A stretch of 64,000 nucleotides of DNA. It comes from Paenibacillus lupini. GTDB taxonomy: Bacteria > Bacillota > Bacilli > Paenibacillales > Paenibacillaceae. Below the pieces are notes generated by a model, which was given only the letters and a program-made list of their open reading frames with translations, was not told the origin of the DNA and made no database searches. Shown here piece after piece: positions 17,710 to 26,146 of the stretch. The position numbers and the translations under genes are program-made. Each line of letters opens with the position of its first letter. Within the stretch, counting starts at the first letter, position 1. The stretch is from NCBI RefSeq assembly GCF_011761355.1, contig NZ_JAASRW010000002.1, positions 496,001-560,000 on the forward strand, written 5' to 3'.

Positions 17710-17737
17710 TTGCTGTAAATGAACGAATGCGTATAAT
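17710..17737 (+). promoter_or_regulatory. Promoter of the AraC-family gene
   Basis: TTGCTG (17710-17715), 16 nt, TATAAT (17732-17737), about 35 bp ahead of the coding start. Confidence 0.6.
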
Positions 17738-17772
17738 GAGAGATATCCAAATTGGAAGGGGTGAGGCGAGGA

Positions 17773-18609
17773 ATGGGGGATTTCCAATACGATAACGGTG
17801 AGGGAACCTACTCGGTATCCTATCGCAAAGCCCGCAGTCATAACATGCCTGTAAGCCATTTTCATAGTACATATGAAATTTTCTGCTTAATGTCCGGGAA
17901 GCGGGAATTTTTTATAAAGGATCGGACGATGGTCATTCATGAAGGAGACATTGTGATCATTGCACCCAATATCCTGCACAGGACGACCAATACGGAGACC
18001 CCGGAGCATGAACGGCTTATTGTAAATATTCATGAAAAGCATATGGCAGCTGGGAACAGCACTTATATGGATGTTCTGCATCCATTGTTTGAGAAGGAGT
18101 ACCTCATAGTAAAATGCTCGTTACAGGATCGGTTAGCAATTGAAAGTTTGGCGCAAAATATCATATTGGAAATGCAGGAAAAGAAGCCTGGATTTGAAAT
18201 GTATACGCAGACTTTAGCATTGCAGGTGTTGATGATCTGCTGCCGCCATGTGAAGCAGAACAGCGTAGAGACGCTCGAGTCTCCAAGCCCGATGCATGAG
18301 CGAATATCAGAAGTTGTCCGCTACATAAACAGCCATTATATGCAGGAGCTGTCGCTTCATTTACTGGCGGAGAGGTTCTACGTCAGCCCTTATTATTTGA
18401 GCCGTTTTTTCAAGGAAGCTACCGGATTTACGTTCGTCGAATATTTGAATAGTGTCAGAATCAAGGAAGCGAAGAAGCTGCTTGAGCAATCATCCATGAA
18501 GGTTAATCTTATCGCGAAGCGGGTTGGCTTCGGCAGTGTGACGCATTTTGGCAGAGTGTTCAAGTCGGTCACAGGATATGTTCCTTTGCATTATCGGAAG
18601 GGGAATTAG
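17773..18609 (+). CDS. AraC-family transcriptional regulator with cupin sensor domain
   Basis: 278 aa. The N-terminal half is a cupin-like sugar pocket (SHFHSTYEIFCLMSGKREFFI, IHEGDIVIIAPNILHR). The last ~100 residues carry two helix-turn-helix motifs, LSLHLLAERFYVSPYYLSRFFKEATG and VNLIAKRVGFGSVTHFGRVFKSVTG. I chose ATG 17773 after GAGGCGAGGA; TTG 17752 and GTG 17761 are in-frame alternatives. It probably activates the divergent GH105 gene. Confidence 0.85.
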   Translation: MGDFQYDNGEGTYSVSYRKARSHNMPVSHFHSTYEIFCLMSGKREFFIKDRTMVIHEGDIVIIAPNILHRTTNTETPEHERLIVNIHEKHMAAGNSTYMDVLHPLFEKEYLIVKCSLQDRLAIESLAQNIILEMQEKKPGFEMYTQTLALQVLMICCRHVKQNSVETLESPSPMHERISEVVRYINSHYMQELSLHLLAERFYVSPYYLSRFFKEATGFTFVEYLNSVRIKEAKKLLEQSSMKVNLIAKRVGFGSVTHFGRVFKSVTGYVPLHYRKGN

Positions 18610-18715
18610 GTTGTATTTCCATTACCTTTCATCCTCAAATGTTCACAAAATTGTCACTTATGAAGAGGGGGTTCAAATCTCTATAATGACAAAGAGAACA
18701 GAAAGGATGATGATT

Positions 18716-19204
18716 TTGCCGAAGAATAAGCGAGAAGATTTTTATTTTGGATTGATGATGGTGACGGGGATGGCCCTTGTCATGATTACGTATAATTTCA
18801 TACGTAATGACTTGTTTGGAACGTTGTCATTAGGAGAAATTGTGCTGCAGTATGTGTTAGGCTTTATTGTTGCTTTTGTCATTGAGATGTTTGTGGTAGG
18901 GCCAATTGCAAAGAAAGCTGCCTTTTCGCTGCCTTATGATAAATCGAAGAAAGTATATGTGATCTTGTCCCTTGCCTTCTGCATGGTTACGGGTATGGTT
19001 CTGTGCATGTCGTTGTATGGTCTGATCAGCTCCTCTTTGGCAGACAGCTTGGGAGAGGGATCGTTACTCAAACATTATTTCTCGATCGTCTTCCATAACT
19101 ATATTCTGGCCTTCCCGCTTCAATTGATCGTGATGGGGCCGCTGGTACGGTTCTTGTTCATTAAGTTTGTGGCAAACAAAAATGCGGCGAAATTGGCTGC
19201 TTAA
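18716..19204 (+). CDS. DUF2798-type membrane protein
   Basis: 162-aa inner-membrane protein with four predicted spans as two repeats; each repeat has MMVTGMALVMITYN- or CMVTGMVLCMSLYG-like first helices, and MFVVGP/IVMGPLVRF ends. This two-repeat pattern fits DUF2798. A TATAAT at 18682-18687 puts the transcript start near 18694, so the ATG at 18686 is excluded. AAAGG at 18702-18706 favours TTG 18716 (protein MPKNKRE...) over ATG 18707 or 18710. Function unknown. Confidence 0.7.
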   Translation: MPKNKREDFYFGLMMVTGMALVMITYNFIRNDLFGTLSLGEIVLQYVLGFIVAFVIEMFVVGPIAKKAAFSLPYDKSKKVYVILSLAFCMVTGMVLCMSLYGLISSSLADSLGEGSLLKHYFSIVFHNYILAFPLQLIVMGPLVRFLFIKFVANKNAAKLAA

Positions 19205-19219
19205 TTGCAATACCTTTGA

Positions 19220-19262
19220 AATGTCGTGGGCATCTATAATGATGCTCCACGGCATTTTTTAT
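19220..19262 (+). terminator. Terminator after the DUF2798 gene
   Basis: AATGTCGTGG...ATC pairs with GAT...CCACGGCATT (one G-U), then TTTTTTATATTTT. Confidence 0.8.
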
Positions 19263-19307
19263 ATTTTGTATATTTATGGTAGAGTAGGGGAAAGGTGGTG
19301 TGTGTCA

Positions 19308-20312
19308 TTGGATCCTATTAAACGTACTATCAATGAACTTGAACTTTGGGAAACGACATCTATTTTGTATGATTTGTTGAAAGAGGCTGAGAGTTTTCCG
19401 GATCAAGATCTGTCGGGCAGACTGTTGAAGCTCTGGGGTGAACAAATAGAGGAAGCACGTCTGCGGCGCGAGGAAGCCGAACGGGTTCAAAGCAATGTAC
19501 ATATTATTTTCAGCCTATCAGACGCTGGTTCCTTAAAAGTCGCGCTTAGTGAGACCGGTAAGAGAGAAGAAAATAAAGTATTGGCTTTTAATGAATCGTT
19601 TTCCATCGGACCGATAGTTCAGTTGGATAAAGTGGAAGGCAGACGGTTGAGACAACAATGGATGAGAGAACGCTTCTCTCCTTTCCATTTTCTGAACAAT
19701 ATGAATAGAGAGCATCAAATCGAGCACGTGATAGATGAATTAGATAAACTTACGGAAGATAAGACCATTATCATTTGGTGTGCAAATAACGCACATGATC
19801 AGACCGGATTGAGGTTTGTCATGCACTTATTGCGTGAACATAAACAGTCAATAAAGATTGTTAATTTTACAGAGATTCTTCACGACTTGCCTGTTCCTCC
19901 CATTGCCCAAGCCTACGTTGAAAGAGATGTACATCGAGAAATGGTGAGAAGCTTCCACAGCGTAAAGCCATTATCTACTCAAGAGCGGCAGCAATACGTC
20001 TCATCTTGGGAGGAGCTATCGAACCAGAATCAAACGCTTCGACTATGGCAGGATGGAGATGTTAAAGGGTGTGCAGAAAATGAGTTGGACGAGTTGTTTC
20101 TTTCAACCGTTTCTTCGTTACAGGAGGAGTATGACGAAGAAGGGTTTATAAGAGCCGGGAAAGTCGTAGCAGCAATATTCGAAAACTTTAACCAAGTTAT
20201 TAATGATTCCTTTATTGAGTACAGATTCTGGACCATGATCAGCAGCGGGAAACTACTTTTCAGAGGTCTTCCAGGAGCATTATATCAGTATTCTATTAAG
20301 TTAAACGAATAA
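19308..20312 (+). CDS. DUF1835/DUF3658-type protein
   Basis: 334-aa soluble protein. A short N-terminal helical region precedes a DUF1835-like domain at about 60-190 (NVHIIFSLSDAGSLKVALSE, FNESFSIGPI, IIWCANNAHDQTGLRFVMHLL) and a DUF3658-like C-terminal part (about 215-334). No enzymatic motif is clear and function is unknown in the family. The start is TTG 19308, 9 nt after AAAGGTGG; GTG 19302 is possible. It is followed after 18 bp by a coiled-coil gene, probably an operon. Confidence 0.75.
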   Translation: MDPIKRTINELELWETTSILYDLLKEAESFPDQDLSGRLLKLWGEQIEEARLRREEAERVQSNVHIIFSLSDAGSLKVALSETGKREENKVLAFNESFSIGPIVQLDKVEGRRLRQQWMRERFSPFHFLNNMNREHQIEHVIDELDKLTEDKTIIIWCANNAHDQTGLRFVMHLLREHKQSIKIVNFTEILHDLPVPPIAQAYVERDVHREMVRSFHSVKPLSTQERQQYVSSWEELSNQNQTLRLWQDGDVKGCAENELDELFLSTVSSLQEEYDEEGFIRAGKVVAAIFENFNQVINDSFIEYRFWTMISSGKLLFRGLPGALYQYSIKLNE

Positions 20313-20330
20313 TAGAGAGGATGATTACAC

Positions 20331-21281
20331 TTGTCGAAAACGTTGAGAGAATGGAATGAAGAGCTAGAGTCATTAAGAGAGAGGGCATCTGAACGCGAGT
20401 ATTTGGAGCGCAGGTCAGATCAGCTTGATCGTATGCTGCGGAATGCTAGGAATAAAATCTCGAAGCTAACGGCTGAACATGACCGGGAGCAGGAGGATGT
20501 CACTAGACTGGAGCGGAAATCCTGGGCAAACTTATTCCACAGCATAATGGGAAATAAAGAAGATCGATTGAAGATTGAGCGGAAGGAAGCACTCGCTGTG
20601 GCGCTAAAGCTTCAGGAAGCTCAACCGGCAATCATTAAGCTGGAGCAGGAAAATCTGGAAGTATCTACGAAGTTAGCTGCTGTCCATGAGGCCATGAACA
20701 CCTATAAACAAGTTCTTCTGCAAAAGGAGCAGTTCCTGCGCAGCGGCGATCCGACTGCCTCCGGTCGATTGTCTGAGCTGGATGAAAGCCTATTCCGCGA
20801 ACAGACGGAAATGAAGGAGTTTCGTGAAGCAGCATCAGCCTGCAGAAAACTGGTCGAAGCATTAAGCAACGCAAGTGTAAAGCTGGACTCTGCTAAAGAT
20901 TGGGGAACGTATGATATGCTGGGCGGCGGAGCACTCAGCACCTCTATCAAACACTCCCGTATGGATGAAGCACAGGATTATATTCACGAGGCGCAGCATC
21001 ACCTTCGGCAGCTGCAAATTGAATTAAATGATCTCAAACGTACGGCTGACCTATCGGTTGAACTTGGGACAATGGACAAGTTTGCCGATTATTTCTTTGA
21101 TAATTTAATTACAGACTGGATTGTACAGAATCAAATCAAGTCATCTATTAGTGATGTTAACTCACAGTTATCGGAAGCGACAGGACTTCTGGTTAAATTA
21201 GATAATGAAGTGAGGGCGTCCGAACGACGTCAGGAGGCTATTAGACAGCAGCGAGCGGCATTCATTGAACTTTTTGACTAA
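20331..21281 (+). CDS. Coiled-coil protein of unknown function
   Basis: 316-aa highly charged protein. Long heptad-rich helices cover residues 5-120 (LREWNEELESLRERASEREYLERRSDQ... type) and 140-200, with a shorter C-terminal coiled coil at 265-312. No membrane span or signal. Residue ~185 holds GGGALSTSIKHSRMDEAQDYI, the only non-helical stretch, which also occurs in some uncharacterised Bacillota proteins. TTG 20331 follows AGAGAGG. It is cotranscribed with the DUF1835 gene, so a common pathway is likely. Confidence 0.7.
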   Translation: MSKTLREWNEELESLRERASEREYLERRSDQLDRMLRNARNKISKLTAEHDREQEDVTRLERKSWANLFHSIMGNKEDRLKIERKEALAVALKLQEAQPAIIKLEQENLEVSTKLAAVHEAMNTYKQVLLQKEQFLRSGDPTASGRLSELDESLFREQTEMKEFREAASACRKLVEALSNASVKLDSAKDWGTYDMLGGGALSTSIKHSRMDEAQDYIHEAQHHLRQLQIELNDLKRTADLSVELGTMDKFADYFFDNLITDWIVQNQIKSSISDVNSQLSEATGLLVKLDNEVRASERRQEAIRQQRAAFIELFD

Positions 21282-21318
21282 CTTATTAATTTTCGAAAAA
21301 TAGAACTACATACGATAG

Positions 21319-21351
21319 AGCTCCGGACGTCATGTGCCGGGGCTTTTTTTA
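21319..21351 (+). terminator. Terminator after the coiled-coil gene
   Basis: AGCTCCGG pairs with CCGGGGCT (one G-U) around a 10-nt loop, followed by TTTTTTT. Confidence 0.85.
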
Positions 21352-21483
21352 TTCACTCCTTTATTTGAAGTGATTTTTGAGAGTCATCTAAGTAGAGTGT
21401 TATGTCGTAATATTATAGTCGAATCTTCTGATTTAGATTGAATAAAGGTGAAGGTAGAGAAATATCTATGAACTATAACCGCA

Positions 21484-21497
21484 TGGAAGCGCTTAAC
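21484..21497 (+). promoter_or_regulatory. Possible cre (CcpA) site upstream of the second sugar importer
   Basis: TGGAAGCGCTTAAC carries the GAAGCGCTT core of cre boxes, matching 11 of 14 consensus positions, 33 bp before the binding-protein start. Confidence 0.35.
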
Positions 21498-21529
21498 CAA
21501 GGGTGGTTGACTAATAGGGAGGGATTCTG

Positions 21530-22966
21530 ATGGCACGCGGTAAAAGACTCTGGTCTATTTCTACTTCGCTCGTATTGTGTACAACCCTGCTTTTTGCCTG
21601 TTCAAACAATTCCAACAATACGAACAGTACCAGTACTCCAAGTAATAATGCTGGCACCACTGCAAAACCAACGAATGATGGGGGAACAAAAGAAAATACG
21701 GAGAAAAAGGTCATTACCATCACCTATCGCGATGACGGAATCGGCGAGGAAGGTGTGATGTACAAATGGATTCAAGAGATTGCAGCGAATTATCCGGACA
21801 AAAATGTAGAGATTAAGGCAACTCCGATTCAGGCGTCAGAAGGCGACTATTTTGCCAAGATTGCATTGGCATTGAAGTCCAAGGATACCGCACCGGATAT
21901 CGTGACGGAAGATACGTTTATTCTGAATTCGGATGCGAGTGCCGGTTATCTTGAATCGCTGGGTGATAAAGTGAAGGGCTGGGAAGATTGGACGAACGGC
22001 TCTTTCATTGAGGCATTGAAAAAAGGGGTAACTGCAAGCGACGGCAAGGTTTACGGGGTCCCTTACAATACAGATTCCAGGGGATTATGGTACAACAAGA
22101 CACTCTTCAAGCAAGCCGGACTGCCTGAAGAATGGACACCTAAGAACTGGGATGAAGTACTGGACGCAGCTAGAACGATCAAGAGCAAATTGCCTGACGT
22201 CGTGCCAATCTGGATGAATATGGGCAAGGCAACCGGTGAAGCAACATCCATGCAGACTTATGAGATGCTGCTCTACGGTACTGGTGAGAGACTTTACGAC
22301 AACGACACAGGCAAATGGATTACAAAAAGCCAAGGCATCGTTGATGCGTTGACATTTATCCAGACGATTAACAAAGAGAAGCTTGGACCACCATTGTCGA
22401 AGGTGCTGAATGGTCAAGCGGGCAATACAGCCACTCGTGAATATTTGCCGCAAGGCAAGCTTGCAATTTCGCTCGACGGTTCGTGGATTACAGGCAACTA
22501 TCTGGAAGGCGGCGCAGCACCATGGCCGGAATATAAAGACGTTCTTGGCTTCGCTCCAATGCCTACAAGCAAAGGTCAGGCTCCAGGCTCTATCACCCTT
22601 GCAGGCGGCTGGGCATTATCCATTCCGGCGAACGCGCAGCACAAAGATGAGGCGTGGGAAGTTATTAAATTCGCACTCAACAAAGAAAACTCGAAAAAGC
22701 TTGTTATTGCATCCGGTAATATCACCGTTCGTGCGGACGTAGGAACTGATCCAGAGTATACTCAAATGCCATTTAACCAAATCGCAACAGACTATCTGAA
22801 GAATGCCGAGTTCCGTCCTGCGCAGGATAAATATCCGGAGGTATCGACACAAATTCAGACGATGGTCGAGTCCGTTGCATCAGGAACATCAGCACAGGAT
22901 GCAGCGAATAAATATGCCCAGGACGTTACTCGAACGGTAGGCGAGGATAACATTTTAGAAAAATAA
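21530..22966 (+). CDS. Sugar ABC transporter lipoprotein solute-binding protein
   Basis: 478-aa extracellular binding protein of a CUT1 importer. Signal peptide ending LLFAC (Cys24), then an Asn/Thr/Ser linker to about residue 60. Mature part: ITITYRDDGIGEEGVMYKWIQEIAANYP, KDTAPDIVTEDTFI, YGVPYNTDSRGLWYNKTLF, typical of family 1 binding proteins. GGGAGGGA lies 6 nt before ATG 21530. Two permeases follow but no hydrolase, so the sugar is unknown. Confidence 0.88.
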   Translation: MARGKRLWSISTSLVLCTTLLFACSNNSNNTNSTSTPSNNAGTTAKPTNDGGTKENTEKKVITITYRDDGIGEEGVMYKWIQEIAANYPDKNVEIKATPIQASEGDYFAKIALALKSKDTAPDIVTEDTFILNSDASAGYLESLGDKVKGWEDWTNGSFIEALKKGVTASDGKVYGVPYNTDSRGLWYNKTLFKQAGLPEEWTPKNWDEVLDAARTIKSKLPDVVPIWMNMGKATGEATSMQTYEMLLYGTGERLYDNDTGKWITKSQGIVDALTFIQTINKEKLGPPLSKVLNGQAGNTATREYLPQGKLAISLDGSWITGNYLEGGAAPWPEYKDVLGFAPMPTSKGQAPGSITLAGGWALSIPANAQHKDEAWEVIKFALNKENSKKLVIASGNITVRADVGTDPEYTQMPFNQIATDYLKNAEFRPAQDKYPEVSTQIQTMVESVASGTSAQDAANKYAQDVTRTVGEDNILEK

Positions 22967-22976
22967 TAGAAAATGG

Positions 22977-23017
22977 CTTGCTCAAGCCCTTCCTATAGAC
23001 GTGGCTGCTTGAGCAAG
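22977..23017 (+). terminator. Intercistronic hairpin between binding protein and permease
   Basis: CTTGCTCAAGC pairs with GCTTGAGCAAG (11 bp), followed by TCTTCTTTTC. As in the first importer, it probably reduces permease expression relative to the binding protein. Confidence 0.65.
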
Positions 23018-23055
23018 TCTTCTTTTCATCTTGCAAGCGGAGGAGGAAGACGAGA

Positions 23056-23946
23056 ATGAGCAGTTTGGCCGTTCAAGGCATGGAGAAGCGGCGAAAAACA
23101 TGGACCTGGGTTTATTTTTTACTGCCCTCCGTGGCGATCATGCTGGTGTTTTTTATTTATCCAATTCTACTGACAGTATTCTATTCCTTTACTAACCTTG
23201 CTCTAACGGGAGAAGCTGCCAAGGATTTGCAGTTTGTTGGGCTTGATAACTATACGCGAATGTTCGAGGATCCGACGGTACGGACCAGCATTTGGAATAC
23301 ACTCGTATTTCTGATCGGTTCAGCTGTCATAGGTCAGCAGGTATTAGGCTTCTTGATCGCACTCTTCATGAAACACAGAAATAAATGGTTTCGCAGAGTC
23401 ATCGGTACCATTGTATTAGCGGGCTGGGTTACGCCGGAGATCGTGTGCGCGTTGTGCTTGTACAGCTTTTTCGGCGATGAAGGGACTCTGAATGCTATTC
23501 TGCAATCCTTTGGTATGAGTGAGGTTACTTGGCTGTATACCGTTCCGATGATTACGATCATCCTCGCAAATATTTGGCATGGGACAGCCTTCTCGATGCT
23601 AGTGTTCCAGGCGGCATTAGATGATGTACCAAGCGAGATTGAGGAAGCTGCTATTGTGGATGGAGCTTCAAAATGGCAGGTATTGATGCGGGTAACGATC
23701 CCATACATAAAAGAAACCATTACGACCAACATGATGCTTGTAACGCTTCAGACACTAGGGGTGTTTGGTCTGATTTACGCCATGACAGGCGGGGGGCCAG
23801 GAACATCCACGACCACATTGCCAATCTTTATGTATAATCAGGCGTTCGTCAATTATCAGCTTGGTTATGGTACGGCCATTTCATTGTTGCTGCTGTTCAT
23901 CGGTATCATCCTGAGCTTGTTCTATATCCGCTCGATGAAAGAGTAA
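23056..23946 (+). CDS. Sugar ABC transporter permease
   Basis: 296-aa CUT1 permease, six predicted spans starting at TWVYFLLPSVAIMLVFFIYP. The EAA loop is EIEEAAIVDGASKWQVLMRVTIP at about residues 195-217. GGAGGAAG precedes ATG 23056. Works with the 23968 permease and a separate shared ATPase. Confidence 0.88.
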   Translation: MSSLAVQGMEKRRKTWTWVYFLLPSVAIMLVFFIYPILLTVFYSFTNLALTGEAAKDLQFVGLDNYTRMFEDPTVRTSIWNTLVFLIGSAVIGQQVLGFLIALFMKHRNKWFRRVIGTIVLAGWVTPEIVCALCLYSFFGDEGTLNAILQSFGMSEVTWLYTVPMITIILANIWHGTAFSMLVFQAALDDVPSEIEEAAIVDGASKWQVLMRVTIPYIKETITTNMMLVTLQTLGVFGLIYAMTGGGPGTSTTTLPIFMYNQAFVNYQLGYGTAISLLLLFIGIILSLFYIRSMKE

Positions 23947-23967
23947 ACGGACAAGGAGAACAATTGT

Positions 23968-24801
23968 ATGAGTGCAAAACAACGAAAATGGATTTTTCAA
24001 ATATTGCCTTACTCCATATTGGCTTTAATCGGAGTCTGCTTCCTGCTCCCCCTGTTATGGGTGCTAGTAGCCTCCGTTGATACAAATGCGATGCAATCCT
24101 TGAAGACGCCAACTCATCTGACAGGCAATAACTATGTAGACGTACTGACGAACAAAGACAATCAGCGCGCCTTTCTGATCGGCCTCTTTATGTCTGGTGG
24201 CCAAGCTGTTCTGGTCGTTATACTTGGCTTGCTTGCGGCCTATCCGTTGTCACGTTATCAACTTAAATATAAGAAACCATTTATGCTGACCATCCTGTTT
24301 ATGACCTCATTGCCAATAACAGCGGTTATGGTGCCGGTATATCAATTGTTCCTGAGTCTTAAGTTGTATAACAATATCTTTGGCGTTATTCTGTTCTTTG
24401 TAGCATCTGCTATGCCGTATGGCATATGGATGCTGAAGAACTTTATGGACTCTGTGCCTTCCGAGCTGGAAGAAGCGGCATGGATTGATGGAGCTTCCGT
24501 GTTCGTAGGGATCCGAAAGGTGGTTGCACCACTCATGATTCCAGGTATTTGTACTGTAGCGATCTTTACCTTCTCCGGCAGTTGGGGGAACTTCTTTGTA
24601 CCGTACATCCTGCTGCAATCCCCGGAGAATTTCCCGGCTTCACTTAAGATCTACCAATTTTTCGGACAATATGGCATGGCCGACTACGGCAAGTTAGCCG
24701 CATTCTCCGTCATGTACGCCATTCCATCGGTGATGCTGTATATCTTGTCCCAGCGCTTTATGTCCAAAGGCTTTGGCATGCAGGGTGGGATGAAGGGATA
24801 G
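23968..24801 (+). CDS. Sugar ABC transporter permease
   Basis: 277-aa CUT1 permease of the AraQ/MalG type, with EAA loop ELEEAAWIDGASVFVGIRKVVAP at about 169-190 and C-terminus FMSKGFGMQGGMKG. ACAAGGAGAAC lies before ATG 23968, 21 bp after the first permease. Last gene of the importer operon, which lacks its own ATPase and regulator. Confidence 0.88.
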   Translation: MSAKQRKWIFQILPYSILALIGVCFLLPLLWVLVASVDTNAMQSLKTPTHLTGNNYVDVLTNKDNQRAFLIGLFMSGGQAVLVVILGLLAAYPLSRYQLKYKKPFMLTILFMTSLPITAVMVPVYQLFLSLKLYNNIFGVILFFVASAMPYGIWMLKNFMDSVPSELEEAAWIDGASVFVGIRKVVAPLMIPGICTVAIFTFSGSWGNFFVPYILLQSPENFPASLKIYQFFGQYGMADYGKLAAFSVMYAIPSVMLYILSQRFMSKGFGMQGGMKG

Positions 24802-24831
24802 GGTAGAGGTGAGGGCATAGTGGGTAATCAG

Positions 24832-24870
24832 AAAAAACCTTGAAAGGGTTTGTGCCTTTCAAGGTTTTTT
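24832..24870. terminator. Bidirectional terminator between convergent genes
   Basis: AAAAAACCTTGAAAGG pairs perfectly with CCTTTCAAGGTTTTTT around a 7-nt loop. It serves the sugar importer operon and the convergent SIMPL gene. Confidence 0.9.
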
Positions 24871-24907
24871 GGTTTGTTTATTATGGTGAGATATTCAAGA
24901 ATATTTC

Positions 24908-25555
24908 TTACCCATATACATACCAAGCGCGGACAGAGGCTTTAAAGGTTAGCATCCCAGGTTCAATCGAAGTCCCGGTGTCGCCGGCCGGCATAGAAGC
25001 CGCCTTGAACATGACTGGCTCGAAGCCGTTCCGGGATGTTTCCATGACCTTGCAAGGAATGGCAGACAGGGAGACACCAAGGGTTGCGGCAACGGCAAGT
25101 GCCTTCGCACCGGCGTCGCGTACGGCCAAGGTTAATGCCTCGCGCTGAGCTTCATCTGCGTGTGAGGAACGGAACATCACATCGGATACCATGTTTGCTC
25201 CCGCGGCAACAGCGGCATCGATAATTTGTCCCGTATCCTTCGCTCCGTCAATCGTGACGCGTAATAGATGAACGGCTCTGTATCCTCGGAAAACTTGCTT
25301 TCCGTCTATAAAATCGTATTGCGGCTCGATTGTAAATTGCGCGGTTGAGATATTCTCCCGTGGTACTCCTTGGGACAACAGAGCATTTATGATAGCTTCG
25401 ATCTTCTCAGCATTACTCGCCTGAAGTTCTCCTAGGCCTTCGCCTTCCTGAGCAACGCCTAGAGTGACAACAGTCTCGTCTGGAACAGCCACTGTCATTC
25501 CCTCACCGATAACCTCAATCGTAAACTCACAAGAAGGCTGATACTGCTCCTTCAA
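24908..25555 (-). CDS. SIMPL (DUF541) domain protein
   Basis: 215 aa covering one SIMPL domain: ITVIGEG-like start (EFTIEVIGEGMTVAVPDETVV), the SQGVPRENISTAQFTIEPQYDF segment, and the C-terminal ALTLAVRDAGAKALAVAATLGVSL helix. It has no signal peptide, so it is cytoplasmic, unlike many periplasmic relatives. The start is TTG 25555, 9 nt after AAAGGAGG. Function is unresolved in the family. Monocistronic on the reverse strand. Confidence 0.8.
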   Translation of the reverse strand: MKEQYQPSCEFTIEVIGEGMTVAVPDETVVTLGVAQEGEGLGELQASNAEKIEAIINALLSQGVPRENISTAQFTIEPQYDFIDGKQVFRGYRAVHLLRVTIDGAKDTGQIIDAAVAAGANMVSDVMFRSSHADEAQREALTLAVRDAGAKALAVAATLGVSLSAIPCKVMETSRNGFEPVMFKAASMPAGDTGTSIEPGMLTFKASVRAWYVYG

Positions 25556-25765
25556 TACAATCGACCTCCTTTTCAGTTGTACCGTCTCTTTCTATATAGA
25601 CGTGAAGTGGACTAGAGATGTTTCTGAGAGCTGCGACCTATTTACTTCACCACTAAACAACAATACCAAATTAAGGTAAAATGGTACATATGGACTATTA
25701 TTCTTCCAAATCATTCATGTTACAATTCGGAAGTCATCCGTAACTTTAACGTCTACAGCTAATAT

Positions 25766-25800
25766 AGCACAATCACGTTTAAGGTGATTTGTGCTTTTTT
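25766..25800 (+). terminator. Orphan rho-independent terminator
   Basis: AGCACAATCAC pairs with GTGATTTGTGCT (one bulged T) around TTTAAG, then TTTTTT. It could end a short untranslated transcript begun after 25600, or terminate stray forward transcription before the ECF promoter. Confidence 0.6.
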
Positions 25801-25853
25801 GCATTGCTTCACGTTGTAATAAACCCAATATAATCTCTTCGTTTCCATAAACT

Positions 25854-25879
25854 TGAAACGCATTGGAGTTATACCCGTA
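25854..25879 (+). promoter_or_regulatory. Sigma-W/ECF-type promoter of the ligase operon
   Basis: TGAAAC (25854-25859), exactly 16 nt, CGTA (25876-25879). This equals the consensus of B. subtilis sigma-W promoters (TGAAAC-N16-CGTA), used for envelope stress genes. The start of transcription would be near 25886, just before the ribosome site of the first gene at 25898. Confidence 0.7.
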
Positions 25880-25916
25880 TGAATGAAAATTATAAATGAG
25901 AGGAGCACACAATCAT

Positions 25917-26126
25917 ATGAGAGTCATCCTTTTAGTTAAAGATCCAGAGCAGGGATTGAGGCAGATTGATGATCGGGAATGGGATTCTACGATGATCGCC
26001 TCTTTGGAGCATGTGAACTATTTGACCGTTCATGGTGAGGAGTACCAGACACTGGAAGGGAAGTTGAACGTTGATGCCGGGCAATTAGAGCTCCTTCTAG
26101 TGAAAATGAATAATAAGACATTATAG
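25917..26126 (+). CDS. Small protein of the ligase operon, unknown function
   Basis: 69 aa, no signal or membrane span: a beta-alpha-like MRVILLVKDPEQG start, central LEHVNYLTVHGEEYQTLEGKL and C-terminal QLELLLVKMNN. I do not recognise the family. I chose ATG 25917, 11 nt after GAGAGGAG; the frame opens at 25896 but that ATG precedes the ribosome site. Twenty bases separate it from the Ser-rich gene. Confidence 0.65.
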   Translation: MRVILLVKDPEQGLRQIDDREWDSTMIASLEHVNYLTVHGEEYQTLEGKLNVDAGQLELLLVKMNNKTL

Positions 26127-26146
26127 ATGGAAAGAAGGTACACGGT

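Larger units (their letters stand above)
25556..25916. other. Divergent intergenic region with terminator-like hairpin and ECF promoter
   Basis: Between the SIMPL gene (reverse) and the YgiB/YgiC-like operon (forward). It contains a forward terminator (25766-25800) with no obvious gene ahead of it and the ECF promoter at 25854. A reverse 65-codon frame (25715-25912) reads protein-like (QVYGNEEIILGLLQREAMQK, then ILAVDVKV) but has no visible ribosome site and is covered by those elements. Confidence 0.4.

Noticed and set aside
24840..25148. 102-codon forward frame overlapping the SIMPL gene
   Set aside because: Its start lies inside the terminator and the rest is antisense to a recognised SIMPL domain.
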